The notes under the pieces are model-generated. The model had not been told where the DNA came from. It ran no database searches and saw only the letters and a list, made by a program, of their open reading frames with translations. This document shows positions 23,636 to 35,429 of a DNA stretch of 64,000 nt, in pieces. The position numbers and the translations under genes were made by a program. The stretch covers positions 20,904,894 through 20,968,893 of the forward strand of contig CAKMRJ010003334.1 in NCBI GenBank assembly GCA_928212115.1, written 5' to 3'. This DNA is from Lactuca virosa (Eukaryota > Streptophyta > Magnoliopsida > Asterales > Asteraceae). The first letter of the stretch is position 1; each line of letters opens with the position of its first letter.

Positions 23636-25386
23636 TTTCAACGATGCCGGAGCATTACGCTGCCGTGTTTACCCGACGTAGTCTTGGCCTCTTGAGGTAG
23701 CGTATGCGGGTTTGATGAATCGGGTTAAGGTTCACTTAATTTTTAGCTTGGGTCGATCATTTTTTAAATCTGAACTTTTAAAAGATCTGAATTTCTAAGA
23801 GGGTCTGAAATTTTAAAAGCTGAATGTTTAACATGTTGTTTGGTTGGGACCTCTGAATAATTTTAAAAGCTGAATGTTTAACATGTTGTTTGGTTGGGAC
23901 CTCTGAATTGCTGTGCTGAATTATTAAAATGATCATTTTACCTTTCTGTTTTATTTTTTATTGAATTCAACTGTTTGTTTAGAAAATAACCTAATAAATT
24001 TCTTAAATAGGTATTAAAAAAAATATAAACACCATATAAAATCCAAATTTAGCATAAAGCAATATTAAACACAAATCCAAATCAAACATAGATATTTTTA
24101 AATCCACAAAATCATATTAAAATCCAAATACAATCCTACAAATGATTAATCTATAAATGTAACACATGTTGAGGGAAAACATAATGAACAAGATACATAA
24201 TTACAGATGATTATGTATCAGTGGATCGTTCTTGTGATGATTTATATATTTAGTATGCAGCTATGCACATTGTAGCATTGCCAATAATCGTTAATGCCCC
24301 TTGGATTGCAACCAAAACCTATAATTTATGTTGAAAATTGATGAAAGTTCGTGATTTTCTTTCTACTTATAGAAACGATTTAAACACAGTGAATCGTATA
24401 TGAATATGAATGTGTTTTAAATTCAATTAAAATGAACATGATCAATCAATCATACCTCTAGTGATTCCGAGCTATAAAAGAAATGTCAAGTACACACACA
24501 AAATGCTCCTCCTAGTAAAGGCACCTGATGCAATTTACTCATTATGTTATGCGTACATATCATACAACAATGGGGGACTCAAAATGAGTGAACTTAATTA
24601 CAAATAAAGGGAGTTGGATTGATAATAACTCACCATACCCCATGAAATCCCCTTCCAAGACTCATATCCAAATTTCTCCCCATATTGCCATACTAAAATC
24701 ATTACTGTAATCCTTCGAAATTTGGAAAATGAGCAAAATCACAAACCATGGAGATACACTAAAGGAATAGGCTTGAAATATAAATTAAAAGCTAGGGTGG
24801 ACTCGTGACAGAGTATCAAGTATCCATCAGTAAACAAATGAACACATTCAAATTCGATCGTATACCATCAAAATCGAAGAAGAGCAATCGATTTTCAGAA
24901 GGAAGAACAAACCTGTTTTTGATTGTTGATTTTCGAGTTCAGGGCAGCCGCGAGAAGGTGCAGCAGCGTCGGCCTTGCTAGGTTGCAGCGGCGTCGGCGT
25001 CGGCGTCGGCGTTGCTTGGTTGGGCAACGTCGTTCAGCGGCGTCGTCGGAGTATGCAGTTGGGAAGGGAAGCTGACACGAAGGGGGAAGAAGCCGCAGGA
25101 AGAAGACGCATGAAGAAGAGAAGAAGAGGCGGGGTGTTTGATTGTGTGTTAGGGCAAAATAAGAAACGCGTGTTTTTTTTACTTCAGACTTTGTTCCATA
25201 TCTGAAAAATTAAGATGTGTTTTTAATTTTAAGAGGTAAAAAATAAGACACAAACAAACGATCTGAATCTGAATTTTTAAGACATTGCCTCTTAATTTTA
25301 CAATTAAGAGGTAAACAAACAAGGCCTTAGTCATTTAAATGGTTCTAAAATTTAAAAAATATTATTCAATTTTAAACGGTTACTCA
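23636..25386. other. Upstream region of DUF155 gene, then probable hAT-like non-autonomous element
   Basis: The first ~120 bp must hold the promoter of the minus-strand gene; no clear TATA box is visible. From about 23840 to 25327 the ends look inverted: left tgtttggttgggacctctga, right (inverted) ttgtttgtttacctcttaat. It ends in GGCCTTA. The interior has a GC-rich patch at 24940-25140 with GGCGTC repeats. I could not set exact ends or a target duplication. The plus-strand frame at 24975-25205 is repeat-derived. Confidence 0.4.
23811..23908 (+). repeat. Two 48-bp tandem direct copies
   Basis: A 48-base unit starting ttttaaaagctgaatgttta occurs at 23811-23858 and again, apparently identical, at 23861-23908, separated by AA. 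It probably reflects a recent slippage or end duplication at the left side of the element described above. Confidence 0.9.
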
Positions 25387-27725
25387 TGCTAGAGGAAGTG
25401 GTTCGAAGGCATCAGTATCTTGGTGTGGATTGTGCCATGTCATAGGAACATCGTCCCTCGACGATGGCATGACAAAGTATTGGAAGAAATTACTCGCATA
25501 TCTTTTCCTTTCCTGTTATTTCCTTGTTGTAATTGGAATTGACAAAGTATATATATGGTTGATCCCTTTGTAATCTTTTGAGATCAATATACACAAAATA
25601 CATAAAATTCCAATTCTATATGGTACCAGAGCGGGTCTCAAACCGATTCGCCAAAACCACAAAACCCTATATGGTTGTTCATCGTTTCATCATGGCCGGT
25701 GCCGAAGGCAACTCAGGGCCCAAAACCAATAGCCAAGTGTGACATCCCCAATTTCACGACCAGAAAAGACCGATTTTGTTTATGCTTTATAAAAATCAGA
25801 GTACTTCTTTTAATAAAAATGTTGCGGAATTTGTTCCCAGAAAAACATGATAAATACGTTATCAAAGCATTTCCGAAGAAATGTATTTTTATTTATTTTA
25901 AAATATTTGGGATGTCATCGTCAATACAGAAACATAAGCATAAACAGAACTTATATTCATTATCACTAATGATTTATATCTCCATAATCTCTCAGTGTAA
26001 TGTGGCTTCGTATCGACACTTGTGATACAAATAAGCTTGAGTGGGTCAGGTTGGGAAACCTGGTGAGTACATAGGGTTTTCAACCCACAATAATATAATT
26101 ATTATGTTTAATCATCAAACAATTAACCCAATTACCCATCCCCATTATCTTCTTTACTCTTAAGGATCTATCCTAAGAATTAGCTATTCCTCGTTCATTC
26201 ATTCCTAAGGATCATCCTAAGGAATCGGCACAAAATCTATCGTTGCCAGGGTTTACTCAACAGGCACTAAGTCGCATAGTCGCCAGGGTTTAGGCACTAA
26301 GTCTCATAGTCGCCAAGGTTTATACAACATGCACTAAGTCGCATAGTCACCAGGGTTTAGAGTACACCGGGTGAACACATCGTTCACAACTCCTACAGGT
26401 TGCGAGCCTGCTAGTGTTCCACTGGACTGTCTAGAATAGTTCGTGGTTGTCATCCATACTCTACTAGATGACGGGTCCAACGCTTGGGAAAAAGGCTTTT
26501 CTCATTGTTCACCTTTCGCCCTTATATCATGGTCTATATTACCTCTCATCTCATCATCCAACTCATATTCATCTACCCATGTTTTACCCAACATAAATTG
26601 TAGATATAAAATACGTATACAATTTAAATCATTTAAAACATGTATAAAATCGTTCATCCAGCATAGATAGCAAGTATACAAATAATATGCACACATAGCA
26701 TGTAATTTATATTAAATACTTTATATTTATGTGTAAGATGAAAGTAACTATGCACTCACCTTAGTAGCATGAATTGATAGAATCTAACTAGAAACGGTCA
26801 GCGCTTCGTCATCATCGGGCTCGGGATGCGAAAACGGCCTTAACAAACGAGAGAGAGAAAAGATTTTGGTATAAGGAAGAGAAGAGGTCGGACTTGCTAT
26901 TTATAGGTTGGTTTTGGCTCTCTTACGTCGTGAGAACTCATTGCAAACATCGTGATCCATGGCTAGTCATCCCGAAGCTTCGCCATCTGTGTTCGAGGCT
27001 TGCATAGTGTCTGTTTGACTCCTCACGTCGTGAGAAATCCATTGCTCACGTCGTGAGCTTTTGACGTATCATCCCGTAGACTTGCCATGCGTCTTATAGC
27101 TTGAAATGTGGCGTTTTGACTCCTCACGTCGTGAATTTCTATGCTCACGTCGTGAGTTCGGTCAAATTAGGGTTTATGAAACAACTGCATATTCGGAAGG
27201 CCATAACTTTTGCATACGAGCTCCGTTTTTAACGTTCTTTATATCAACGCGAAGGTGGAGACGTACTCTACAACTTTCATTTAGAATACTAAGGCTAGAA
27301 AGTACTCTATCATAAACTCACTTTTTACGATTCCCAGTGTCGTGTCGGTTTTGTCGCGAAACTTCGACATGTCATAACTTATTCCTTATAACTCGGATTT
27401 CAACATTCTTTATATGTACGGAAACCTTGTGACATATACTACAACTTAGTTAAGATTATTTATTCTACATAATAATATATAAAAAAATCATTTTTTTACT
27501 CTTATCATCTCTAAATTGACTAGCCCGAATCTGCGGGCGCTACACCAAGCCACCGACTACAACTCACCATATTACCATCATCCATCAGATTACCCAAAGC
27601 AAATACATGTAAATGATGCGTTGAACGACAAAAACTAACTCGATTAGATTCAAGAGATAGAAAATTTTTTGCTCGCGAAAAAGAAAATAGGGTTCGTTGA
27701 TGGAACTCTAAAGAATCTGACCCCG
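25387..27725 (+). pseudogene. Copia retrotransposon relic (LTR end, PBS, gag start), split by a solo LTR
   Basis: A short LTR-like region (about 25387-25620) precedes a primer-binding site, TGGTACCAGAGC at 25621-25632, complementary to the initiator-Met tRNA end as in plant Copia elements. A gag-like frame starts with ATG at 25692 (MAGAEGNSGPKTNSQ). It is broken by the solo LTR at 25738 and resumes at 27545 (YHHPSDYPKQIHVNDALND, then IQEIENFLLAKKKIGFVDGT). Known Copia Gag N-termini read like NGDNYSNWSRAM...KNKLGFVDGT. Stops interrupt the second part. The relic ends near 27725, where minus-strand Gypsy gag sequence begins. Confidence 0.75.
25738..27544 (-). mobile_element. Solo LTR with perfect TSD CCAAG
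   Basis: Read on the minus strand it begins TGTAGCGCCCGCAGATTCGG and ends GGGGATGTCACA. CCAAG flanks it at 25733-25737 and 27545-27549. It shares both ends with the LTR at 8042-10895, but the middle differs. It has CTCACGTCGTGAG palindromes at about 26925-27150, a minus-strand TATA (CCTATAAATAG) near 26900, and a 'cactaagtcgcatagtcgcc' minisatellite at 26265-26350. The 3' half matches the LTR end at 1-739. It is inserted into the Copia gag, so it is younger than that relic. Confidence 0.92.
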
Positions 27726-28130
27726 GACAATAGCAACCACCTCCTCACGAATGATCTCCCTGACGCGGTCCACTGACAATATTGGCTCACCCTGTATGGT
27801 GGCTCCTGATCCCGACCCGGATCCAATCTCAACTCGTCTCGTAGTCGCCATACTGAAAATACACCAGGAAGATAATCCATATATCATACCGGGAAAACCA
27901 ACTACCAACGAAGTCCTAGGGGTTGTGACTTCCTTGCTACATGTACGGGTCATGTGGTTTCAGTAGTACGGGCATATACTACCTTCCACACCTACCCGTA
28001 TTTGTCTCAAGGATCATTACAACGCCCTAACAATACTCATAAGTAAAGACGAACACTCAATCCTCACTCCCTAGAGGAAAGGCTAAACATCTCACGACTG
28101 GTCGGCTGACCCACACGACTCATCTCATGA
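27722..28130 (-). pseudogene. Gypsy gag 5' end and leader fragment (minus strand)
   Basis: From the ATG at 27851 down to about 27722 the minus strand encodes MATTRRVEIGSGSGSGATIQ then VREIIREEVVAIVRGQ. This is the N-terminus of the Gag seen in the 41036-48829 element (MVVTRLGARGSGSG...). The adjoining 27852-28010 matches, inverted, the leader just before gag in the other elements (gtggaaggtagtattgggcc). Only the first ~43 codons remain; both sides are abrupt junctions with plus-strand elements. Confidence 0.75.
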
Positions 28131-28979
28131 GGAGTTGAGTACCCGGCTGCACTTCAGTACATCTTACCACCCACAGACAGACGGGCAAAGTAAGCGGACG
28201 ATTCAGACGCTTGAGGATATGCTGCGTGCATGTGTTATGGACTTCGGAGGAAGTTGGGACACCTATTTGCCTTTGGATGAGTTTTCATACAACAACAGCC
28301 ACCATTCCAGCATTGACATGCCTCCCTTTGATCTTCTATACGGGAGGAGGTGTCGGAATTCCATCTGTTCGGGAGAGGTAGGGTAGAGAGTGATGGGTGA
28401 CACTAAGATAGTGCTGAAAACAACCGAGCAGATTCAACAGGTCAGACAGAGGTTGCTGACAGCCCAGAGTCACCAAAAGAGTTATGTAGACCAGCGACGA
28501 TCCGAGCTAGAGTTCCAGGTTGGAGATTTTGTCCTCCTGAAGGTATCCCCGTGGAAAGGGGTGATCTGATTCAGGAAACGGGTCAAGCTGGGCCCTAGAT
28601 ACATCAAACCTTTCAGAGTGACCGCCAGAGTGGGTAAGGTAGCTTACCGGTTGGAGCTACCTGTAGAGTTGAGCCAGATTCATAACACCTTCCACGTGTC
28701 TCAGTTACGGAAGTGTGTAGCCGATGAGACGACAGTGGTGCCATTAGAGGACATTCAGGTGGATGCGAGCCTGAATTATATTGAGAGGCCGATTGCGATT
28801 TTGGATCGGAAAGTGAAGGTTCTGAGAAACAAGGAAGTGCCTTTGGTTCAGGTCCAGTGGCAACATCGGAAGGGGTCCGAGTGCACTTGGGAGTCGGAGT
28901 CGGAGATGTGTGAGCAGTATCCAGAGTTATTTTTGGAGCCTGACTTCGAGGGAGAAGTCTGATTCTAGTGGGGGAGAAT
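28131..28979 (+). pseudogene. Gypsy integrase C-terminus and chromodomain (upstream tandem copy)
   Basis: This is a second copy of the last ~850 bp of pol: it matches 37951-38802 with scattered substitutions. It covers the end of the integrase core (YHPQTDGQSKRTIQTLEDML, FGGSWDTYLPLDEFSYNNSH), the GPF..TARVGKVAYRLELP region and the chromodomain-like tail (LVQVQWQHRKGSECTWE). A stop (tag, about 28384) and another (tga, about 28567) break it. It abuts the LTR at 28980 exactly as the full element abuts its 3' LTR, so this LTR was once the 3' LTR of an upstream element. Confidence 0.88.
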
Positions 28980-30686
28980 TGTAACATCCCAAGACCAGGT
29001 ATACCTTATAAGCCCTTGTTCTTTTGGTAAATTGTCAAGTTTAACCCTTATGGAAAAAAAGGTGGTAAATGAGTACGCGGGGCGTACGCGAGTATACGCT
29101 CAGCGTACTCATATGCGTGTTTTTGATGCGGAAGCCAGAGGGTACACTGGGCATACTAGGCCCATAGTGAAAACCCTAATTTGGGGTGTGTCCCCATATA
29201 AATCATATGATGGCCTCATTCCTAGCCACCATCCTCGGACAAACCACCCTCTAAAACCTTAATCCTCGTTCTTGAGCTTGTGTGTGTCCGTTTGAGAGCC
29301 TTTAAGTGATTTTTTGTATTCTTGGAGTGAAGAATGAGCTTTGGGAGAAGAAGGAGTGAGAGTCCAGGCCTTGGATCTGAGCATATCTGAGCTGTGAGCT
29401 TCATCTAGAGGTATAAAGCTCCAAGCTTTCTTTCTCTTTTGATTTATGCATCATAGTAGAGTATTCTAGGGTTTTGTCCCAAAAGTTGGAGACTTTATGA
29501 GATAATTGAGCTCCAGGGACTATGATCAACGCCTTTGAGTGTATTTAGTGGTGTAATGTCATAAAAATCAAGACTTGGACGTTGGAATCAAGCCATGCAT
29601 GAGTTATGAGCATTTTGAGATAAGAGAGTGAGAGTTTTGTGTGTTTGTGACCTTATCAGCCATGCAAAGGCTTAAAGTCACTGACTTTATGGAGTAAGAG
29701 CTATTAGGGAGTCCAGATCTGTGATATGAGCCAAGGTTTTAACTGATTAAGACCAAATGAGTAGAAATAGTGAAACTGGGACGTACGATGAGCGTAATCC
29801 CAGTACGCGCCACGTAGGGGTCAAGCATCCCCGATGCTTGCATGGCAGCAGAGTACGCCCAGTGTAGAGAGATGGTACGCGCAGTGTACGCTCTGCCATT
29901 GACTTTTGGTTGACTTTTAGGGTTTGGTCAATTTGTGGACTATTATGGCCAAGGAGGGGTAAAATGGTCTTTTACCCTTTTGGGAACTTGTAGAAGGGTT
30001 AGTCTAGCTTTTTGAGAGCCGCTATTAATTAGGGATAATTATCATATGTGTTAGTCGGAGGCTAGACCGGTAATTCGAGTTCGAGGTTATCCGATTTCTT
30101 ACGAGGTGAGTCTTCTCACTATACTTGCCATGAGTGGTATCTATGTGTGACCGGAGGGTATTATGTGCTTACTGAGTTATGTGATTTATGCATTTTGTCT
30201 GTGTGATATATATGTTATATTCTGTGTTTTACTGAGATAGGACCGGAGGGTCCAACCCGAGTTGTGGGACCGGAGGGTTTCCACTGAGACAGGACCGGGG
30301 GGTCCAAACCGAGCTGTAAGACCGGAGGGTCCTCACTGAGACACATGACCGGAGGGTCCACACCGAGACGCATGAGACTGGAGGGTCCATGCCGAGTTAT
30401 AGCCATGAGAGGCTTATTATTTGTGTATATGGTATGTTGGGGAACTCACTAAGCTTCGTGCTTACCGTGTTATGTGTGATGTGTTTCAGGTACCTCTCAG
30501 GACTGTGGGAAGGCATCGGCATGATTGTACACACTTGTTCGAGACTATATTGAGGATTCTGGGATTTGAATTTATTTGTGGTTTTGATGTTGACATTTTG
30601 AAATACATGTGGTTTTATGAATACAATATATGAGTTTATTGTGCTTTTAAAATGAAAATTTTGGTTTGAAAATTTACGTCGTTACA
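28980..30686 (+). mobile_element. LTR A, shared by two tandem Gypsy copies
   Basis: It starts TGTAACATCCCAAGACC and ends ACGTCGTTACA, 1707 bp. It is followed by the primer-binding site TGGTATCAGAGC (30690-30701) and preceded by a pol end. A TATA box (CATATAAATC) is near 29195. Just upstream, 29075-29150 is rich in TACGC/GCGTA motifs that pair with each other. The minisatellite at 30238-30410 and the block ACTCACTAAGC...TTTCAGGTA at 30444-30492 follow. No 5-bp direct repeat matches the far LTR's flank. Confidence 0.9.
30238..30410 (+). repeat. ~30-bp minisatellite in LTR A
   Basis: Six diverged units of gaccggagggtccaaaccga type. The homologous array in LTR B is at 39297-39462. Confidence 0.85.
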
Positions 30687-30689
30687 AGT

Positions 30690-30701
30690 TGGTATCAGAG
30701 C
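30690..30701 (+). promoter_or_regulatory. Primer-binding site (initiator-Met tRNA type)
   Basis: TGGTATCAGAGC lies three bases after the LTR end. It is the standard primer site of plant Gypsy elements. Confidence 0.9.
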
Positions 30702-31358
30702 GTTGGTTTGAGGGATTCGGATGCACCTTCGGGTATGTCTGGACTCAAACTGAGGATTTGAGAAAATTTTTCAAAAGAAATCATTTTTCTAAACCGGGTA
30801 AGAGATTTCAAGAGAAAACGAGAAGGAGCAGTGTGTACAATCAGCCAGATCCCGAACGGTGGTTTCCCAAAATACCCTTAACTGTTTATTTTCCGAGATA
30901 TTTATGAGATACTTATGTGATATAAAGATGCATGCTAGAGAGTAGGCTAGGTATTTCATATTCTAGGGCTAGAGTTTCTTGATTTGTGATGCCTTAGCTT
31001 AGGAGATGCTTTTGATCAGTGTTATCTGTTATTTGCTCTGAGTATGTGATGAGTTCTGAGTCGAGAGATACTTTAGGAAGAGATACCTAGGTGAGCATAT
31101 TAGTAGCCTACTAAGAGAGTGGCCTGATACTTGTGAGAGATAAAGTACTTGTGAATTAGAATCCTAGGAGGAGGACTTGGGATGGCTATAGGTTGGTGTG
31201 GAAGGTAGTATTGGGCCCGTACTACTGAAAGCACCGGATCTGTATGCTACCCAAGTAAAAATCCATATGATGTTAAGGAACAAGTAGGGATGAGTGATCG
31301 AGTGTGAGTATGCTCGAGCGAGTCTCAGATGGTTTTTGTGTTGTGTTTCAGAGACATC

Positions 31359-32233
31359 ATGGTGAGTACACGCCACAACCCGGGAGGCAGTGGGACTAGT
31401 GATGATGAGATTCGCATGATGATTCACGGGCTGCAGCTATTCGAGCGGAGATTCCTGAGATGTTTGGGTCTATTAAGACCACTCTGATTGAGACATTTAA
31501 CGAGCGATACGCTGCTGCTACCGAGGCCGCTGCTGCTGCAGCCACTGCAGCTGTTACTGCTGATAGGCCACAGGGAGGTGACTCGTTGTTCTTTCGGGAG
31601 TTCAGCAACACGAAGCCACCAGAGTTCGATGGGAGACAGGATATGATTGCTTCCATGAGGTGGATCGTTGATATTGAGGGATGTTTTTATACTTGTTCAT
31701 GCCCAGAGCATCTGAGAGTCCGGTTTGCCCTGAACCAGCTTCACTTAGGAGCGAAGGAATGGTGGAAGTTTGTGACGACTGATTTTACCCCTGCAAATCA
31801 TGCTGCAATGACTTGGGAGAGGTTCACCAAGTTGTTTCGAGATGAATATGTTCCTCAAGTTGAGAGGGAACGTTTGGTGCAGGTGTTTCTGTCTCTCAAG
31901 CAGAATGCAAAGTCGGTGACCGAGATTACTAGGATGTTTCAAGAGAGGGCGATGTTCTGCCCTGAGCACGTGTCCACTGAGCAGGAACGTGTGAGCCGGT
32001 ACTTGAGCATTTTGAGGATGGATATTTGGGAGTTCGTGGCGAACTCGTCTTGTAGGACATTGGCTGAGCTGCAGACCAATGTCAGGAGGAGGGTGATTGA
32101 GTTGGAGATTCAGACCAGAGAGGAGGGAGAGCAGCAAGGGAGAGATAGGAGACCGACACAGTCGCAGCCGGCGACTAAGCTGTCCCACCCCCAAACCAGA
32201 CGGCGGAAACGTCCGAGGGTGGAGGACTTCAAT
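31359..32233 (+). pseudogene. Gypsy gag, N-terminal part
   Basis: It starts at the ATG at 31359 (MVSTRHNPGGSGTSDDEI), then shifts frame near 31420 and runs open from there to 32233. The conserved Gag core reads FDGRQDMIASMRWIVDIEG...LHLGAKEWWKF...TWERFTKLF, then FLSLKQNAKSVTEITRMFQE. This is the retrotransposon Gag domain of plant chromoviruses, which packages the element RNA. An Ala-rich stretch (TEAAAAAATAAV) precedes it. The frame is cut by the LTR inserted at 32234; the zinc knuckles continue at 35030. Non-functional here. Confidence 0.88.
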
Positions 32234-35028
32234 TGTAGTATCACAACACATGCATCATAGTAATCAAAGTACAAACAACCATTGTATTTAAAAAGTATAA
32301 GTATTTACATGTGTTCAATCATTGTATATTGAACCAAAATAGTTATACAAAAGAAAATATGACTCAAAATAGCTCCATCTTCTCAAAAAGCTCGGGGAGT
32401 ACCTGTGTATTATTTCCCTGAGAATACAAATAATTTGAAAAGAGAGTATCAACATAAAGTTGAGTGAGTGCATAAGTGTTTATGTTTGAAAGGGTGTCTC
32501 TGTATCTTGTATATGTAAACTGTTCCAGAAATTATATATTTTCTGTTGTATATGAAAAGTAGTTTTATTCCCATAAAACCGTTCTCTTTGTATCAATGTT
32601 TTGTATTTGTATTCCTTTGTGAAAAACTTGTAACTGAGAGTGTGCCTGTCTTCACCAGCTGTTATTGGAAACTGTATTGAACCATTGTAGTTTGTATTCT
32701 GTAAACTGGTACTTTGAAGGTGTACTTTCGTTTAGTTGTTTATACATTAACGTATTGTTAATATCTTTTTAATGAGTTATTATAACCATACTATGACGAA
32801 TGGCCTGAAACAAACGCTTTGTGGACGTTTAAACTGTTGATAACAATTGCCACTCATTGGCGTGTATGTCTGACTGTAGCTAGCAGCCTGAGTGCGGGGT
32901 TGTCAATCTCGATATAGATCTACACACAACTTGTTTCAATCCCCGGGCTGGAGATTCTGGTTATAATGTCAGGACTTTACCTTGGTTGTCTAAAATGAAT
33001 TAAACAACCTGAATTGAATGTCTCATAAAAAGCATATAAACGTTACATGTATATTAGTTATGAAAACCCAGTCATTCTGAAATAAATGATTGACGGAATG
33101 TTCTTGAATTAGTATTCTGAACATGTATGTGATAAGTGTAAACCCTTGATTTGTTCTATATCAAAACCCTTGTTTATTGTAAAACAGTGTGTTCTAGTAT
33201 GCTTGAATCATGAATTATTGTTCTATTTATCATAAACCATACCTATTATAATTTATATGTACTTTCAGAATCGTTATTTAACTGTTTTTAGCATGTAACC
33301 CCTTGCTCAACATGTTACAAAGGTATTCGAACTGATGAAATAACTTTTATATTTATATACATACAAAATTTTATATATAAGTAAAATTTAAACGACACTC
33401 GGACAAATAACCAGTACTATAAGCCCACATCCAAACAAGGAAAAGGACCCAGAATAAGTTATCAGTCCTAAGCCTTTTAAATCTTATTTATATACACATA
33501 TATATACAAATATGAATTTTGGGGAAAAATATAAGATTATAAAAGAGTTTAATGTTTTGAGTATTTTTGATGATTTAATGTCGTTTTATCATGATTTGAA
33601 ATCATGATTTTATAACACAAAGTTCTTGTGTTATGCTTGTATCCCCCCCCCCCTTAAAACAGTAGAAATTATGAAAATACGGGGGTATGAACTCACATGA
33701 TAGGTGGTGATTCGGACAGCGTTTCGTTTCCCCGGAAAAGAGTTTATTTGACGAAAAACCGGCTCAAATCGGGCAGAGTTTCGACTGGAGAGAGGTTAAC
33801 TTCTCGGGAATCTCGGGGCTTCGCGGCTTGATTAGGGTTTGAAATAGGATACCGGGGCTTTGGGGATTGTAAATATGCTTGTGGGGGTAAAAAGTGTGAA
33901 GAAAGGTGAATTTTGGGGTGAAAGATGTGAAAAATCCGAGAGATCTCGCACCCTTTATATAGGGTGCGAGGGTGCAGGTCCGAAGGTGAGCCAGCAACAC
34001 GCGTCATCAGCAGCGAGGTCCACGAGGCGAGGCTCGGACAGGTGGTGGCTTCGGACTGGACCGGACTTCGGTCCAATGGGAAGAGGGCATGTGTCCGAGG
34101 GGTGTCCGGGGGTGTCTCCTGCGAGGGTGTCAGCTGCTTATTGGACCTCGGACTTGGTCGAATCAGAAGGCGCCACACGAGACTTCGTTCCAATCAGCAG
34201 ACGACACGTGGAAGCCTCGCATGCGAGGGTGACGTGGCCGAAGGTCAGCCTTGCGAAATTGCCCGGTTTTCAATATTTCTTGATTTTTGTGCCAAAAACT
34301 TGCGAAAATCATAACTTTCGCATACGAGCTTCGTTTTTGACGTTCTTTATATGCACGCGTAGGTAAAATTATACTCTACGACTTTCGTTTAGACTTTGTC
34401 GGATAGTTTTGAGTTTATTTTTAATAATATTATTTTTAACAGACCTGGACAGGAAATCCGTTAAAAATTCATAACTTCTTCATCCGACGTCCGTTTTTTG
34501 TCTGTCTTTTTACCGTTGTACTACTATTGACGAGACCTTCAATTCTCGTTTAGGTTGTGTCGGCTAAAAATCACTCGATCATTATTTCGCGTTTTTAGCT
34601 GTACAATGCTATACTGAAACTTAGAAAAATCGTAACTTCCTCATACGAAGTCAGATTTTGTCGTTCTTTTTATGAAAGTTCTTCGTTTAACATAAACTAC
34701 AACTTTCATTTAGATTGTTAAGGCTAAAAAGCCTTTTATTGAACATTCAGTTTTTACACTGAACAGTGTTTTGCCGGTTTTGTCGCGGATCTTCGATTGG
34801 TCATAACTTCTTCGTTATAACTCGGATTTTAGTGTTCTTTATGTTTTTAGAAACCTTGTTACAATCTCTATCACTTGGTTCATCCCAATCGAGATTGTTT
34901 AATAATTTATTATTTGAGAGTCAGTTATGTAAATATACACAATATGCTAAAATTTCTCTTTATTATTTTAAAAAGAAATACAAATTGACCTACATTATTA
35001 CATAGGTTTGAAATAACGGTTTGTTACA
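32234..35028 (-). mobile_element. LTR inserted in the gag of the Gypsy element
   Basis: It splits gag: Gag core before it, zinc knuckles after it. On the minus strand it starts TGTAACAAACCGTTATTTC and ends GATACTACA. The right part (34290-34870) holds four inverted copies, about 160 bp apart, of the 'cttcgtatgaggaagttatga' module known from the other LTRs. A minus-strand TATA (CCCTATATAAAGG) is near 33955. No gag-pol is inside, so it is a solo LTR. The bases beside it (TCAAT and TAAGC) do not match, so the TSD is lost or the ends are slightly wrong. A C-run at 33642-33652 is a sequencing-prone site. Confidence 0.75.
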
Positions 35029-35029
35029 T

Positions 35030-35413
35030 AAGCGGGCTAAGCCCGCTGATTCGAGGGCTGGAGGTCAGAGGGGCCGCTCTTGTAGCAAGTGCAGCAAGAC
35101 CCACGAGGGATCTTTCTGGGCAGGGATTTGCTACAAATGCGGCAAGGAGGGGCACATGGCGAGGGACTGTCCCAATGGATTTTTTGTTTGCTTTCACTGC
35201 CACCAGACCGGCCATCGGAAGGTCGAGTGTCCTCAGCTTACCCAGGGATCCGCCCAAACTACCATTCCTGCTGCTTTGCGTGTTACTAATAGCAGGCCAG
35301 GGAAGGCCGAGCCTCCGAAAGCTTGTGGGAGAGCATTTCAGCTGACAGCGGAGGAGGCCCGCGCCACGCCTGATGTTGTTGTTGGTATGTATATCCTCAT
35401 TTATGTTATTTGA
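35030..35413 (+). pseudogene. Gypsy gag, zinc-knuckle part
   Basis: Continuation of the gag after the inserted LTR. It has two CCHC-type knuckles, CYKCGKEGHMARDCP and CFHCHQTGHRKVECP, which bind the element RNA. It ends with FQLTAEEARATPDVVVG, as in the second element (FHLTTEEARVAPDVVAG), and then stops. The 41036 element shows the same order. Confidence 0.9.
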
Positions 35414-35429
35414 GATTGTTTATACTTAT

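Noticed and set aside
24975..25205. 76-codon ORF starting MLGCSGVGVGVGVAW
   Set aside because: It derives from GGCGTC repeats in a probable transposon interior and has no domain.
28613..28987. 124-codon minus-strand ORFs here and at 38436-38810
   Set aside because: Both are antisense to the same duplicated chromodomain region; their similarity only reflects the duplication.
31745..32251. 168-codon minus-strand ORF
   Set aside because: It is the antisense shadow of the Gypsy gag.
33744..34366. ORFs of 149 and 168 codons on opposite strands
   Set aside because: They lie within the transcribed part of an LTR; the two strands mirror each other and show no domain.
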